Below, piece after piece: positions 17,064-25,517 of a stretch of 64,000 nt of DNA (the first letter of the stretch is position 1; the number at the start of each line of letters is the position of its first letter). This DNA is from SIRX01 sp965214475. GTDB taxonomy: Bacteria; Actinomycetota; Rubrobacteria; Rubrobacterales; Rubrobacteraceae. The notes under the pieces are model-generated. The model worked only from the letters and a program-made list of their open reading frames with translations, had not been told where the DNA came from and did not search any database. Location: assembly GCA_965214475.1 (NCBI GenBank), contig OZ243953.1:3038001-3102000 (forward strand), written 5' to 3'. A program made the translations under genes and the position numbers.

Positions 17064-17807
17064 ATGCGGAGAACGATGATAGTGCTGGTGGTGACGGCGA
17101 TTTTGGCGGCGCTCTCGGCGGGAGTGGCGATGGCGGAGAGCGATCCCGCGATCCGGGGAACAAACGCCGGTGACGCCTTGTACGGGACCTCATACGCGGA
17201 CCTCATCTACGGCTTCGGCGGGGCCGACCTTATCTACGGTTACTCGGGCCGGGACGTTCTCAACGGGGGCAACGAGAGAGGCTGGGGTGACAAGATACTC
17301 GGCGGAAGCTGGGGGGACAAAATCCGCGGCCAGGGCGGCGACGACGCCCTCTACGGCCAGCGCGGCCACGACAAAATATACGGCGGAGCGGGCCACGACC
17401 TGATCGTTGGTGGTCCCGGACGGGATTTCTTGAACGGCGGGCCCGGTTTCGACCAGGTCAATGCCCAAGACGGTTGGAGAGACGTCATCGTCATCTGCGG
17501 AAACAGGTACGATGAGATCTACTACGATAGGGGACTCGACGTACTGCGAGGATGCCGGACACAGAGCAGCGCAGACAGCTCGACCTCTAGCGAGGTGACG
17601 AACGTTAGTGGATCAACGGCCAGCAAGGCGAACCTCATCTCCAAGAAAGCGTCGGAAGATCTCTTCGCGCATACCGGAAAGGTCCTGGTAAAGCATGAGG
17701 GCAGCGAGCGCTGTGTGCCGGAAAAATCGCTCAAGAGCCATGCGGACCACGGTGACGACGTGGTCAACCCCTCGGGATGCTCCGGTTCCGATCAGGGACG
17801 ACGCTAG
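17064..17807 (+). CDS. secreted RTX-type calcium-binding repeat protein
   Basis: 247 residues from ATG 17064 with GAGGAGAT just upstream. Residues 1-24 form a signal peptide (basic start, VLVVTAILAALSAGVAMA, likely cleavage before ESD). Residues about 30-150 carry some ten nonapeptide-like GGxGxDxLxYG repeats (YGFGGADLIYG, GGAGHDLIVGG, GGPGRDFLNGG), which fold into a calcium-loaded beta-roll. The C-terminal ~90 residues are serine- and charge-rich with four cysteines in all (CGN, GCR, RCVP, GCSG). It is likely a secreted or wall-associated Ca2+-binding protein. No type I secretion genes are near, and the Sec signal suggests it does not need them. Confidence 0.75.
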   Translation: MRRTMIVLVVTAILAALSAGVAMAESDPAIRGTNAGDALYGTSYADLIYGFGGADLIYGYSGRDVLNGGNERGWGDKILGGSWGDKIRGQGGDDALYGQRGHDKIYGGAGHDLIVGGPGRDFLNGGPGFDQVNAQDGWRDVIVICGNRYDEIYYDRGLDVLRGCRTQSSADSSTSSEVTNVSGSTASKANLISKKASEDLFAHTGKVLVKHEGSERCVPEKSLKSHADHGDDVVNPSGCSGSDQGRR

Positions 17808-17895
17808 AAGATTCTGCAGCAGGAAAGTGCTGGTTTTCCTTTGTAGAAGGAGGATCGGGGTTCTGGTTGGAGGTACATCCGGCCAGGGCCCCGCT

Positions 17896-19272
17896 CTAGT
17901 TGCTGAGTTTGTACCCTTCTCCGCAGACTATGCTCTCGCGGCAGTAACGCTTGTAGTTGGGTTTGACCTTTCCGAGCCGGTAGATATTTCTGGGGCTCCC
18001 GATTCTGAGTTTCCGCGCCGCACCGCCTGAGTAGCGAGGCCGGTCGACCTTCAGGCCCGCGCCGCCGTAGGGAGAACCGTCAGGGTTGTACTTGGGGTAG
18101 CGGTAGAAGGCTGTATGCAAATGCACCTCACCCACGGCTATATCCCCACCACTGTTTCCGGCGCGACCGATAACGGTGTTCTTATAGACTACTTTGCCCG
18201 GGCGGATAGAAGAGGGTATGGAGTCCAGATGTGCGGAAACGTTTACGTACTTGCCGTTTGAAGCTCTGATCACGACAAATTTGCCGTAGTTGTTGTGGGT
18301 GTAGTTTCGCCCGGCAAACACTACCTTGCCACGCTTGAAGGGTGAGAAGACGAGGTCGCCCCTGTCGAACGGATAATCCACAGCGAACTTGTCGTTCGTG
18401 TTGTAGCGTCCGACGCAGCGTCCCATATCTATGTTGCCGTGGGTGTACTGGCCCCAGAAGTTGGGACGGCCCGCGACCGTCCAGCCCTTGCGGATGCCGT
18501 CTCCTCTTCTACTGTTTGCGTTACCGTCGTGCTGCGTCTGGACAAAGAAGCGGGGGTTCGCCCTCCAGCATCCCTCCGAGATCCTCTTCTCGCCGGTGGT
18601 AGCCATACCCGAAAACGTGGGTTCTTCCAATGAAGTTTCTGCGCCACTTGTTTGCGGAGTCTCTTCATCTTGCGAGCCTTCCGGTTCCCGAGCCGCGTCC
18701 GGCAATTGCAGGGAGTCCACGGAGCGAGAAGGCTTATAGAACCTCAAGCTAGACAACAACTCTCGATCCTGGGCATCGAGGCGGTCACCGTAAACGTTGA
18801 TCTGGTAGACCCGGTTCTTAACCGAAACGTACACCTCGGTAGATGGGGTCGAGCCTGGAATGGGACCTACCGCCACACCCTGGAGACCTCTCGCAACCTG
18901 CACCTTTTGTCTTTTCAGCGGTAGGTCCGGGTAGGCGGCGATCCTCTCCCGAACAGTCTCGCCTATTTGTCCGGGCTGCAATTCGGGAGCCCGCGCGACG
19001 CGCACCTCGGGCACTCCGCCGTGGTCCTTGACCGTCCCGGGCTCGCGCTCCCACATGACGAACCCGAAGGTGTCGTCGTACTCGCTGCGTTCACGTTCTA
19101 CAAACCACTCTTCCGGGTGGGCGATAGATGCTCCTACCACGTCCCCTTCTGTCCGCTCGGAGGATCCGGGTTCCTGAGACTGCGCGATGCTGGCGTCCGA
19201 GCCCGCCATCCCCACAAGACCGACGAACATTACCATGCTGCAAAACGCAAAGACCGCTTTTTTCAGACTCAA
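17896..19272 (-). CDS. secreted M23-type (LytM-like) peptidase domain protein
   Basis: 458 residues from TTG 19272 behind GGGGGGAG. A signal peptide covers residues 1-30 (KKAVFAFCSMVMFVGLVGMAG, then DASIAQS). An N-terminal domain (about 45-180) resembles a surface beta-sandwich seen in actinobacterial secreted proteins. After a Pro/Glu-rich linker, residues about 290-420 look like a LytM fold: KFAVDYPFDRG in place of the usual HxGxD, a G-K-V-V-F-A-G strand, SAHLDSIPSSIRPG, and the HxH motif in EVHLHTAF. The first zinc-ligand histidine seems replaced, so the enzyme may be inactive or bind peptidoglycan only. It is divergent from ggt. Confidence 0.65.
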   Translation of the reverse strand: MSLKKAVFAFCSMVMFVGLVGMAGSDASIAQSQEPGSSERTEGDVVGASIAHPEEWFVERERSEYDDTFGFVMWEREPGTVKDHGGVPEVRVARAPELQPGQIGETVRERIAAYPDLPLKRQKVQVARGLQGVAVGPIPGSTPSTEVYVSVKNRVYQINVYGDRLDAQDRELLSSLRFYKPSRSVDSLQLPDAAREPEGSQDEETPQTSGAETSLEEPTFSGMATTGEKRISEGCWRANPRFFVQTQHDGNANSRRGDGIRKGWTVAGRPNFWGQYTHGNIDMGRCVGRYNTNDKFAVDYPFDRGDLVFSPFKRGKVVFAGRNYTHNNYGKFVVIRASNGKYVNVSAHLDSIPSSIRPGKVVYKNTVIGRAGNSGGDIAVGEVHLHTAFYRYPKYNPDGSPYGGAGLKVDRPRYSGGAARKLRIGSPRNIYRLGKVKPNYKRYCRESIVCGEGYKLSN

Positions 19273-19484
19273 ATCTTTCTCCCCCCGGAGGCTTTGAAAA
19301 TCGTCACGTTCTGGTTATCGGCCCGTCGCCGCAGAACTTTAATTCATCGCAAAAATCCTTGCGCCCCGGAAGGGTTCCTGATTCGGCATTCCCGCAAAGC
19401 TCTCTCCGACCGTCGCTGGCACGGTATAATCTTGCTTTGTGCGGCCTGCGACGGGGTTGTTCCCCGGAGGTTGGAGGAAATTTT

Positions 19485-21368
19485 TTGAGAAACGTTATTT
19501 TGCTGGCGTTGGTCTTGGGATTGCTGTCCTCTTGCAGCGGACCATCGCTCTCAGAAGTTACCTCGGCTGCCACCACCGAAGCGACTACCACAACCGCCGG
19601 GCAAACTCCCTCCCCGTCCGTCTCGCCGCCAAAGAGAACTACGAACGAGACTACAGGGGAAACTTTCAGCCCGGACCCGGCTTCCGCGGACGACGCCCTC
19701 GCCGGAGCCCTACCGTCCCCGGACGGGGCTACGAGGAGTGAGAGCACAGCGACGAGCCCGGCGGTGGGTGAGAACGGTATGGTCAGCTCCGCACACCCGC
19801 TAGCGACAGAAGCGGGGCTAGAAGTGTTGGCCGACGGGGGCAACGCATTTGACGCGGCGGTGTCGGTGGCTTCTTCGCTCGGGGTCGTCGAGCCGATGAT
19901 GAGCGGAATAGGCGGATATGGCGCGACGGTCATCTATGACGCTGAAGGTGATGAGACGCGCTTTCTGGGCGCATCCAGCAGGGTGCCGGAGGCGCTGAAT
20001 GCTTCGGTCTTCTACCCGCCGACGCCGGGTTACTCCGAGAACCGTTCGGGGGCTGCGGCCATCTCCACACCCGGAGCCGTAAACGACTGGGAGACCCTTT
20101 GGGAAGAATACGGAAGCCTTAAATGGGAACGGATCCTCGAACCCGCCATAGAGTACGCGGAAGATGGGTTCGTCTTGAATGCGGAGAACGCTGGTTGGAT
20201 CTCTTCGGAGTTCAACACCTTCCCGGCTAATGCACGGGAAATTTACGGTAGAAACGGAACACCGCTCCAGGCAGGAGACACTCTGGTGCAAGAAAATTTG
20301 GGGAGCTCGCTGAGCCGCATCTCGGAGGAAGGTGCCGGGGCGATCTATGGCGGTGAGCTCGGCGAAGCTATGGCCTCCGCCGCCCAGCAAAGTGGAGGCT
20401 TCCTCTCCACAGAAGACTTGCAACGCAACAACGCCGAGTGGAAGTCGACCATCGGTATAGATTACCGGGGGCAAAAGGTAGTCAGCGCGCCCCCTCCAAA
20501 CACCTCGTGGAACTACCTGACACGTCTGGGGGTCATGAGTCGGTTCGATCCGGCCTCGCTCGGTCAAGACAGTGTCGCTTACCTGGATCTCTACGCCCGG
20601 GTAACCGAGCAAGCCTTCTACGAACGCTACGAATACGCCGCCGACCCGGAAGTGGAACCGACACCCCTGAACATGCTCCTCTCCGAAGAATACTGGACGG
20701 ATCAGGCCGCCAACATCGACCCCGCGCTGGCGGAAGCAGAACCCGCGCCGCAACAGGCTGCGGACGTAGAGCTGGCGTCCGCGACCGAGGCCGCCGGAGA
20801 ACGGGAACACACCACCCACTTCGTCGTGGCAGACAAGGAAGGCAACGTCGTGAGCATGACCCAGACTCTGGGCAATATCTTCGGGAGCAAGGTCATGCCC
20901 GAGGGGACCGGCATATGGTTGAACAATTCCATCGCCTACGCCCGCTTCGAAGACGGGGCGGAGGAAGCGGATCTCGTCCCGGGCCGCTACCGGCTCCCGG
21001 GCATCTCACCGACGCTCGTGATGCGTGACGGTCGGCCCGTAGTCGCCCTCGGAACCCACGGTGGGTACTACATAACGCAGACCACGCCCCAGATGCTGAT
21101 GAACCTCATAGACTTCGACCTCGACATACAACAGTCCATCTCGGAGCCCCGCATCGCTTTTGTCGAGCCGGACTCGCTCGCCATAGACGGATGGCTACCC
21201 GCATCTGTCCAGAGTGAGTTGACCTCGCTAGGCTACGCGTTGTTCGTGGACGAGTACGGGCTCGGTAACGCACACGGCCTCGCCGTCAAGTACGACGACG
21301 CGGGAGAGCCGATCCGCTTTACCGGTGGCGCTGACCCGCGCGGCGGTGGGGTCGCGATCGGGTTCTAA
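19485..21368 (+). CDS. ggt: gamma-glutamyltransferase, lipoprotein form
   Basis: 627 residues from TTG 19485, placed by the GGAGGAAA just upstream. Residues 1-17 form a lipoprotein signal with LSSC (lipidated C17), followed by a Ser/Thr-rich spacer to about 85. The Ntn-hydrolase domain begins with MVSSAHPLATEAGLEVLADGGNAFDAAV. The autoprocessing site is T443 in REHTTHFVV, the N-terminal nucleophile of the small subunit; GSKVMPEGTGIWLNN and PGKRP-like RLPGISPT follow. It cleaves gamma-glutamyl bonds of glutathione or other gamma-glutamyl compounds outside the membrane. The GNAT gene starts 19 bases downstream and is probably co-transcribed. Confidence 0.9.
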   Translation: MRNVILLALVLGLLSSCSGPSLSEVTSAATTEATTTTAGQTPSPSVSPPKRTTNETTGETFSPDPASADDALAGALPSPDGATRSESTATSPAVGENGMVSSAHPLATEAGLEVLADGGNAFDAAVSVASSLGVVEPMMSGIGGYGATVIYDAEGDETRFLGASSRVPEALNASVFYPPTPGYSENRSGAAAISTPGAVNDWETLWEEYGSLKWERILEPAIEYAEDGFVLNAENAGWISSEFNTFPANAREIYGRNGTPLQAGDTLVQENLGSSLSRISEEGAGAIYGGELGEAMASAAQQSGGFLSTEDLQRNNAEWKSTIGIDYRGQKVVSAPPPNTSWNYLTRLGVMSRFDPASLGQDSVAYLDLYARVTEQAFYERYEYAADPEVEPTPLNMLLSEEYWTDQAANIDPALAEAEPAPQQAADVELASATEAAGEREHTTHFVVADKEGNVVSMTQTLGNIFGSKVMPEGTGIWLNNSIAYARFEDGAEEADLVPGRYRLPGISPTLVMRDGRPVVALGTHGGYYITQTTPQMLMNLIDFDLDIQQSISEPRIAFVEPDSLAIDGWLPASVQSELTSLGYALFVDEYGLGNAHGLAVKYDDAGEPIRFTGGADPRGGGVAIGF

Positions 21369-21387
21369 AGACACCCGGAGCACGGGG

Positions 21388-21870
21388 ATGGAAGAGAGAA
21401 TCATCGAGATCAGAGGCTACGAAAAGAAAGACGCACCCGAGATCGTTCGTCTCTTCTACGAAACGGTCCACTCCGTAAACCGTCCCGATTACTCGAAGGA
21501 GCAAGTAGAAGCCTGGGCCCCGGAAGTCCCCGACGCTGCTGCGTGGCACAGTCGAATGACCTCCCGCAAAACCCTCGTGGCCGTAGAGAACGTCGAGGTA
21601 GTCGGTTTTGCCGAGCTGGAAGAGAACGGACATCTGGATACTTTCTATCTTCGTAAGGATGCCGTCGGCCGCGGTGTGGGACAATGCTTGTACCAGGCCG
21701 TTGAGGGTGAGGCCCGGGCCTGGGGTATCGGGCGAATCTTTACCGAAGCGAGCATCACGGCCCGCCCGTTTTTCGAGCGGCAAGGCTTCGATGTGGTACG
21801 TGAGCAAAAGGTTCAGCGGCGCGGGGTCGGGCTGACGAACTTCGTTATGGAGAAGAAGCTAGGTTCGTGA
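21388..21870 (+). CDS. GNAT-family N-acetyltransferase
   Basis: 160 residues from ATG 21388 (CGGAG seven bases before). The GNAT core is visible: an N-terminal YEKKDAPEIVRLFYETV, GFAELEENGHLDTFYLRK, the acetyl-CoA loop VGRGVGQCLYQAV and RPFFERQGFDVV at the end. The hydrophilic pattern resembles YafP-like small-molecule acetyltransferases. It likely forms an operon with ggt; the acceptor is unknown. Confidence 0.8.
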   Translation: MEERIIEIRGYEKKDAPEIVRLFYETVHSVNRPDYSKEQVEAWAPEVPDAAAWHSRMTSRKTLVAVENVEVVGFAELEENGHLDTFYLRKDAVGRGVGQCLYQAVEGEARAWGIGRIFTEASITARPFFERQGFDVVREQKVQRRGVGLTNFVMEKKLGS

Positions 21871-21952
21871 GCTGGGTGTGAAAGCCCGCCCGCCGTCACC
21901 TTAGGGCCTCATGCTAAACTCTTTTTGCAGGCAGAGAATGGAGCGTGAAGAA

Positions 21953-22420
21953 ATGGAAAAGGCAACTTTCGGGGCGGGATGTTTCTGGGGCGTCGAGGCC
22001 GAGTTTCGTAAGGTGGACGGCGTTTCGGACGCGGTCTCCGGTTACACCGGTGGTTACACAAAGGACCCGTCCTATGGCGACGTATGCGCGGGATCTACGG
22101 GACACGCCGAGGTAGTAGAAGTTGAATACGACCCGGCGAAGGTCTCTTACGAAGAGTTGCTGGAAGTCTTCTGGGCGAACCACGACCCTACGACGCCCAA
22201 CCGCCAGGGGCCGGACGTCGGGACGCAGTACCGGTCGGCGATCTTCTTCCACGGCCCGGAGCAGGAAGCCGCAGCCTACGCTTCAAAAGAGAAAGCTCAG
22301 GAGCGGTTCAAAAAACCGATCGTCACCGAGATAACCTCCGCCTCCGAGTTCTATCGGGCCGAGGAGTACCATCAGCGCTACTTCGAGAAGAATAAAAGGT
22401 TTAGCTTCTTTTCGTTTTAG
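21953..22420 (+). CDS. msrA: peptide-methionine (S)-S-oxide reductase
   Basis: 155 residues from ATG 21953, nine bases after GGAG; ATG 21938 is an alternative. The catalytic GCFWG puts the active cysteine at C10, followed by the family segments SGYTGGYTKDPSYGDVCAGSTGHAEVV, FWANHDPTTPNRQGPDVGTQYRS and EEYHQRYFEKN. It repairs oxidised methionine (S-sulfoxide) in proteins. The C-terminus lacks an obvious resolving-cysteine extension. Probably monocistronic. Confidence 0.93.
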   Translation: MEKATFGAGCFWGVEAEFRKVDGVSDAVSGYTGGYTKDPSYGDVCAGSTGHAEVVEVEYDPAKVSYEELLEVFWANHDPTTPNRQGPDVGTQYRSAIFFHGPEQEAAAYASKEKAQERFKKPIVTEITSASEFYRAEEYHQRYFEKNKRFSFFSF

Positions 22421-22436
22421 CGGGTCTGTACCAACT

Positions 22437-22805
22437 CTAGTTAAGGCCACCGATCCCGAAGAGATCATCCTCCGGGCTCGTCTGGAGAGCTTCGATCAGC
22501 TCGGCGAGCCCGCCCATCTTCACCTTCATGCCACCCCGGGCGGCGGGTGGCGGGTTTAGGGCTACGTAGCCGGCATGTTCCCGGACCGATTCGAGTGCCC
22601 GGATGAGCCCCGCCGCCGAGACTTCGATGGGTTCCATACCTACGCTGAAGCTTGCCGAGAATAAGAAGGTTTCGGCGCGCTCCTTCGAGTTGAAGAGCGG
22701 CACGGCGGGACGGTCGTCCACCAGGATCACCAGTGGCAAAGCATCCGGCGTAACTTCTTCGAAGAGGAGCACGTAGGGCGGTTGCGGAGCTTCTTCGGCG
22801 GGCAT
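22437..22805 (-). CDS. small protein, SseB-like segment, unknown
   Basis: 122 residues. Start ATG 22805 follows the stop of the cupin gene by one base, so the two are coupled. VPLFNSKERAETFL resembles the start of SseB-type N-terminal domains, and the C-terminal half is a helix-rich LAELIEALQ stretch. This resemblance is weak. No membrane segment or signal. Function unknown. Confidence 0.5.
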   Translation of the reverse strand: MPAEEAPQPPYVLLFEEVTPDALPLVILVDDRPAVPLFNSKERAETFLFSASFSVGMEPIEVSAAGLIRALESVREHAGYVALNPPPAARGGMKVKMGGLAELIEALQTSPEDDLFGIGGLN

Positions 22806-22806
22806 C

Positions 22807-23127
22807 TTAGGCGGGCGGTGGGGCCATCGTGACGATCAGTACCAGGTTGCCTTCGGTATCGTTGCGAACGCCGTGTGGTTCCCCGGCACGCGCGATGATC
22901 GCATGACCTTCGCTGAGGGCTTCTTCCTCATTGCCAACGGTGAAACGCCCAGTGCCTTCCAGAACGTAGTAGACCTTATCCGAGTCCTCGTGGGCGTGGA
23001 CCTTCTGGGCCTGGCCGGGTAGGAGACAGTAGGTGTCGTAGAAAAGTCTTTCTGAGTCGAAGAGGCTGTTTTTCTGCAGTTTCTCTTCCGAGAACTTTAT
23101 CGAGTCCGTTATGCGTTTGCTCTCCAA
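22807..23127 (-). CDS. cupin-domain protein
   Basis: 106 residues from TTG 23127, after GGAGG. The single cupin fold shows PGQAQKVHAHEDSDKVYYVLEGTGRFTVG (motif 1 with two histidines and a glutamate) and PHGVRNDTEG (motif 2 histidine). A divalent metal site is therefore intact. Substrate unknown. It heads a two-gene operon with the downstream small protein. Confidence 0.8.
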   Translation of the reverse strand: MESKRITDSIKFSEEKLQKNSLFDSERLFYDTYCLLPGQAQKVHAHEDSDKVYYVLEGTGRFTVGNEEEALSEGHAIIARAGEPHGVRNDTEGNLVLIVTMAPPPA

Positions 23128-23182
23128 GAATTGCCTCCGTAGGGGTTGGAAAGTTTCTCTCTATCGCTATCCTAACAGCCGG

Positions 23183-23205
23183 CGGACGCCTTGATCCGGC
23201 GTCCG
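23183..23205. promoter_or_regulatory. 8-bp inverted repeat between divergent genes
   Basis: CGGACGCC - TTGATCC - GGCGTCCG is a perfect dyad in the gap between the cupin and deaminase genes, which diverge. An operator serving one or both is more likely than a terminator, because no T-run follows. Confidence 0.35.
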
Positions 23206-23242
23206 ACGAAGTTTACGATGCGTTGTCTAAAGGAGGTAGAGC

Positions 23243-23827
23243 GTGCGATTCCCAATTCTAGAGTTGAGCCTGCCGGAGTGGCTGAAGGAGTACTTCGAAA
23301 GCTCTGGGAATGTCTACCCGACCGTAGAGGACCGGATGCGGCTAGTGATCGAACTATCCCGGATGAACGTACGCCACGAGACCGGGGGACCTTTCGGGGC
23401 CGCCGTCTTCGATCAGGGCACTGGGGAGCTGTTGGCTCCAGGCGTCAACCTCGTAACCTCTGCGAACTGCTCCGTTGCCCACGCGGAGATCGTGGCGCTC
23501 ACCGTGGCGCAGCAGGTCTTGGTCAGCTTCGACCTCGGCGGTCCGGGGAGGCCGCACTACGAGTTGGTGACCAGCACAGATCCGTGCGCCATGTGCCTCG
23601 GCGCGACGCCCTGGTCCGGGGTGCGGTCTCTCGTCACCGGCGCCCGCGGCGAGGACGCCGAGAAGATCGGCTTCGACGAAGGTTTGAAACCCCAGGGTTG
23701 GGAGCGTTCGTTCGTAGAGAGCGGCATCTCCGTGACGCGGGATGTCCTCCGCGAAGAGGCCGCGGCGGTACTCCATGAGTACGCCACGCTCGGGGGTGAG
23801 ATCTATAACCCCCGCCAAGAGAATTGA
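23243..23827 (+). CDS. nucleoside/guanine deaminase-type zinc enzyme (CDA fold)
   Basis: 194 residues from GTG 23243, placed by AAAGGAGGT at an ideal distance. The cytidine-deaminase fold is recognised by GGPFGAAVFD, the H-A-E zinc/proton motif in CSVAHAEIVAL, and the PCAMC motif in STDPCAMCLGATPWSG. Substrate may be guanine, a pterin or a nucleoside. It resembles GuaD/TadA-like deaminases, but is longer at both ends than TadA. It is a single gene, convergent with the M24 peptidase. Confidence 0.8.
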   Translation: MRFPILELSLPEWLKEYFESSGNVYPTVEDRMRLVIELSRMNVRHETGGPFGAAVFDQGTGELLAPGVNLVTSANCSVAHAEIVALTVAQQVLVSFDLGGPGRPHYELVTSTDPCAMCLGATPWSGVRSLVTGARGEDAEKIGFDEGLKPQGWERSFVESGISVTRDVLREEAAAVLHEYATLGGEIYNPRQEN

Positions 23828-23855
23828 GCGTTGCAGTCTCGACAGAGCGCCCCGT

Positions 23856-25016
23856 TCAAACTCGCAACGCTTTCGGGAACTCCGTCAGGTTTCGGCAGCC
23901 GTCTTCCGTGACAACTACGAGGTCTTCGATGCGGACGCCGCCCACCCCGTGTTTGTAGAGGCCCGGCTCCACCGTCACCACGTCGCCGACTTTTAGCTTG
24001 TCGTCCGCCAGTCCGATACGAGGCCCCTCGTGTATCTCCAACCCCACGCCGTGGCCGGTGCCGTGGATAAAGCCCTCCGTGAGCGTTTGACCCTTTTCCT
24101 GGTCGTGGACGGTAGTTTTATAGCCTCGCTCGTGTAGGACATCCGAGACCTTCTGATGGACCTCCTTGCCGCTGACGCCGGCCCGGATCATGCCGAGCGC
24201 CGCTTCTTGACTCTCCAGGACCGCCTCGTACATCTTCTGTAGTTCCTCGTCCGGTTCGCCTTTTACGACGGTGCGGGTCATGTCGGCGTAGTAGCGGCTC
24301 TCCTTGCTGACGGGGAAGATGTCGAGGATTATCGGCTCGCCGGAGCGTAGAAGGCCGTGGCCCTGCTCGTGCGGTTCCGCGGACTGGAAGCCGCCGGCGG
24401 CTATCGTTCCCGCGTCGGCGGCGCAACCACGTTTTAGCAACTCGATCTCTATTTCCGAGCGTAAGAACTCGCTGGTCAGAGCGTGGTTTTCGTAGAACAG
24501 GTTGCCGTACTCTTTTGCATTCGACTCCCCGATGATCTCGACGGCGCGGGCGCAGGCGGCCTCGACGGCGCGTTGGGTCTTCTCTATGTGCGAGATCTCC
24601 TGTTCCGTTTTTACGCGCCGCATCTCAGCGAAGAGTTTCGGTTCCGGTGAAACCTCTATGCCGCGTTCGCGCAGCTCATCCGCGTACATAACTCCCAGCT
24701 CCGGGGGCACGGCGACCGAATCCACGCCGAGACTTTCGAGTAGTCCGGTAGCGGCAGCGGCGTAGGCTCGCGGGCCGCTCTTGAGCTCGCGGGCGAGACG
24801 GCTGACCTCCAACTCTTCAAAGGAGAACAGCTTGTCTATGCCGTCTTGGTTCTGGGCGCGGCCGTATTCCAGGGTCGAGACGGCCAGGTATTTTCTGCCG
24901 GATGCCTGGACGAAGATCACCGGGTCCGGCGCGAGAAAACCCGAGAGATAGTACGTTGCGGGGTCGTGTTCCGGCGCCGCTATAGAAAGTAGGTTGTGGG
25001 AATCCTGGTCGCTCAT
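23856..25016 (-). CDS. M24-family metallopeptidase (Xaa-Pro aminopeptidase-like)
   Basis: 386 residues from ATG 25016, after GGAGGGAG; the longer frame upstream would overlap the divergent promoter. The N-terminal creatinase-like domain covers about 1-155. The catalytic pita-bread domain holds the metal ligands: ILDIFPVSK...YYADMTRTVV (two aspartates), GHGVGLEIHEGP (histidine), TVEPGLY and a final VRIEDLVVV (two glutamates). It removes N-terminal residues before proline, or acts on related dipeptides. It is divergent from the NifU-like gene. Confidence 0.9.
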   Translation of the reverse strand: MSDQDSHNLLSIAAPEHDPATYYLSGFLAPDPVIFVQASGRKYLAVSTLEYGRAQNQDGIDKLFSFEELEVSRLARELKSGPRAYAAAATGLLESLGVDSVAVPPELGVMYADELRERGIEVSPEPKLFAEMRRVKTEQEISHIEKTQRAVEAACARAVEIIGESNAKEYGNLFYENHALTSEFLRSEIEIELLKRGCAADAGTIAAGGFQSAEPHEQGHGLLRSGEPIILDIFPVSKESRYYADMTRTVVKGEPDEELQKMYEAVLESQEAALGMIRAGVSGKEVHQKVSDVLHERGYKTTVHDQEKGQTLTEGFIHGTGHGVGLEIHEGPRIGLADDKLKVGDVVTVEPGLYKHGVGGVRIEDLVVVTEDGCRNLTEFPKALRV

Positions 25017-25083
25017 CGGTCTCCCTCCGAGAGGTAGATTTATGTGTATTTCGGATTCCATTCTACTATTGGGGGCGGAGTCT

Positions 25084-25110
25084 TTGAAGCGGACGATCCT
25101 CCTATATAAT
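25084..25110 (+). promoter_or_regulatory. candidate promoter of the NifU-like gene
   Basis: TTGAAG (25084-25089) and TATAAT (25105-25110), 15 bases apart, a little tight. The start codon at 25135 leaves a short leader carrying GGAGG. Confidence 0.5.
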
Positions 25111-25134
25111 CGCCCCGTGCCGGAGGAACAGAAC

Positions 25135-25359
25135 ATGCGGCGCCGGGTCGAGACGGCGCTAGAAAAAGTGCGCCCCGCGATGCAAGCCGACGGGGGAGAC
25201 GCCCGCGTCGCGGAGTTCGACGAAGAGAACGCCTCGGTGAGCATAGAGATGCTCGGCGCCTGCCGGGGATGCCCGCTCTCGCAGCTAGATTTCGCCTACG
25301 CCATAGAAGGACTTATCCGGCGCGAAGTACCAGAGATCCGGAACATTCAGGCAGTTTAG
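25135..25359 (+). CDS. NifU C-terminal-domain Fe-S scaffold protein
   Basis: 74 residues from ATG 25135, eight bases after GGAGG. The whole protein is one NifU-C/Nfu domain: RRRVETALEKVRPAMQADGGD, then the C43-x2-C46 motif in GACRGCPLSQ that holds a labile [4Fe-4S] cluster between two subunits. It delivers clusters to target enzymes; the LutB and GlcF Fe-S proteins in this window are possible clients, but that is inference. Single gene, followed by a repeat element. Confidence 0.85.
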   Translation: MRRRVETALEKVRPAMQADGGDARVAEFDEENASVSIEMLGACRGCPLSQLDFAYAIEGLIRREVPEIRNIQAV

Positions 25360-25360
25360 A

Positions 25361-25496
25361 GCCGGTCAGCACTTCAGCTCGTCAGCATTTCAGCTATTGT
25401 TTGCTTCATTTCGCCAAATCGGGCCAATAACTTCTACAGGATGTAGCTAATGAGTGACAGTGTCCGAAGTCTGCTTCTGACCAGCTGAAATGCTGA
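25361..25496. repeat. intergenic inverted-repeat element between convergent genes (copy 2)
   Basis: TCAGCATTTCAGCT (25382-25395) and AGCTGAAATGCTGA (25483-25496) are perfect 14-base arms about 87 bases apart. The left part also contains GCCGGTCAGCA, identical to a block at 1961-1971. The stretch between the arms is not shared with copy 1. It lies between two convergent genes, as copy 1 does. Confidence 0.6.
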
Positions 25497-25517
25497 GATG
25501 CTGATAGCCTTGGAAAG

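Noticed and set aside
17064..17500. Repeats inside the RTX gene as a possible CRISPR or DNA repeat
   Set aside because: Repetition is at the protein level (GGxGxD) with varied codons, not a DNA array; no CRISPR array or cas gene seen anywhere in the window.
19818..20819. Minus-strand open frame of 333 codons opposite ggt
   Set aside because: ggt has intact catalytic and processing motifs on the plus strand; the antisense frame has no family features.
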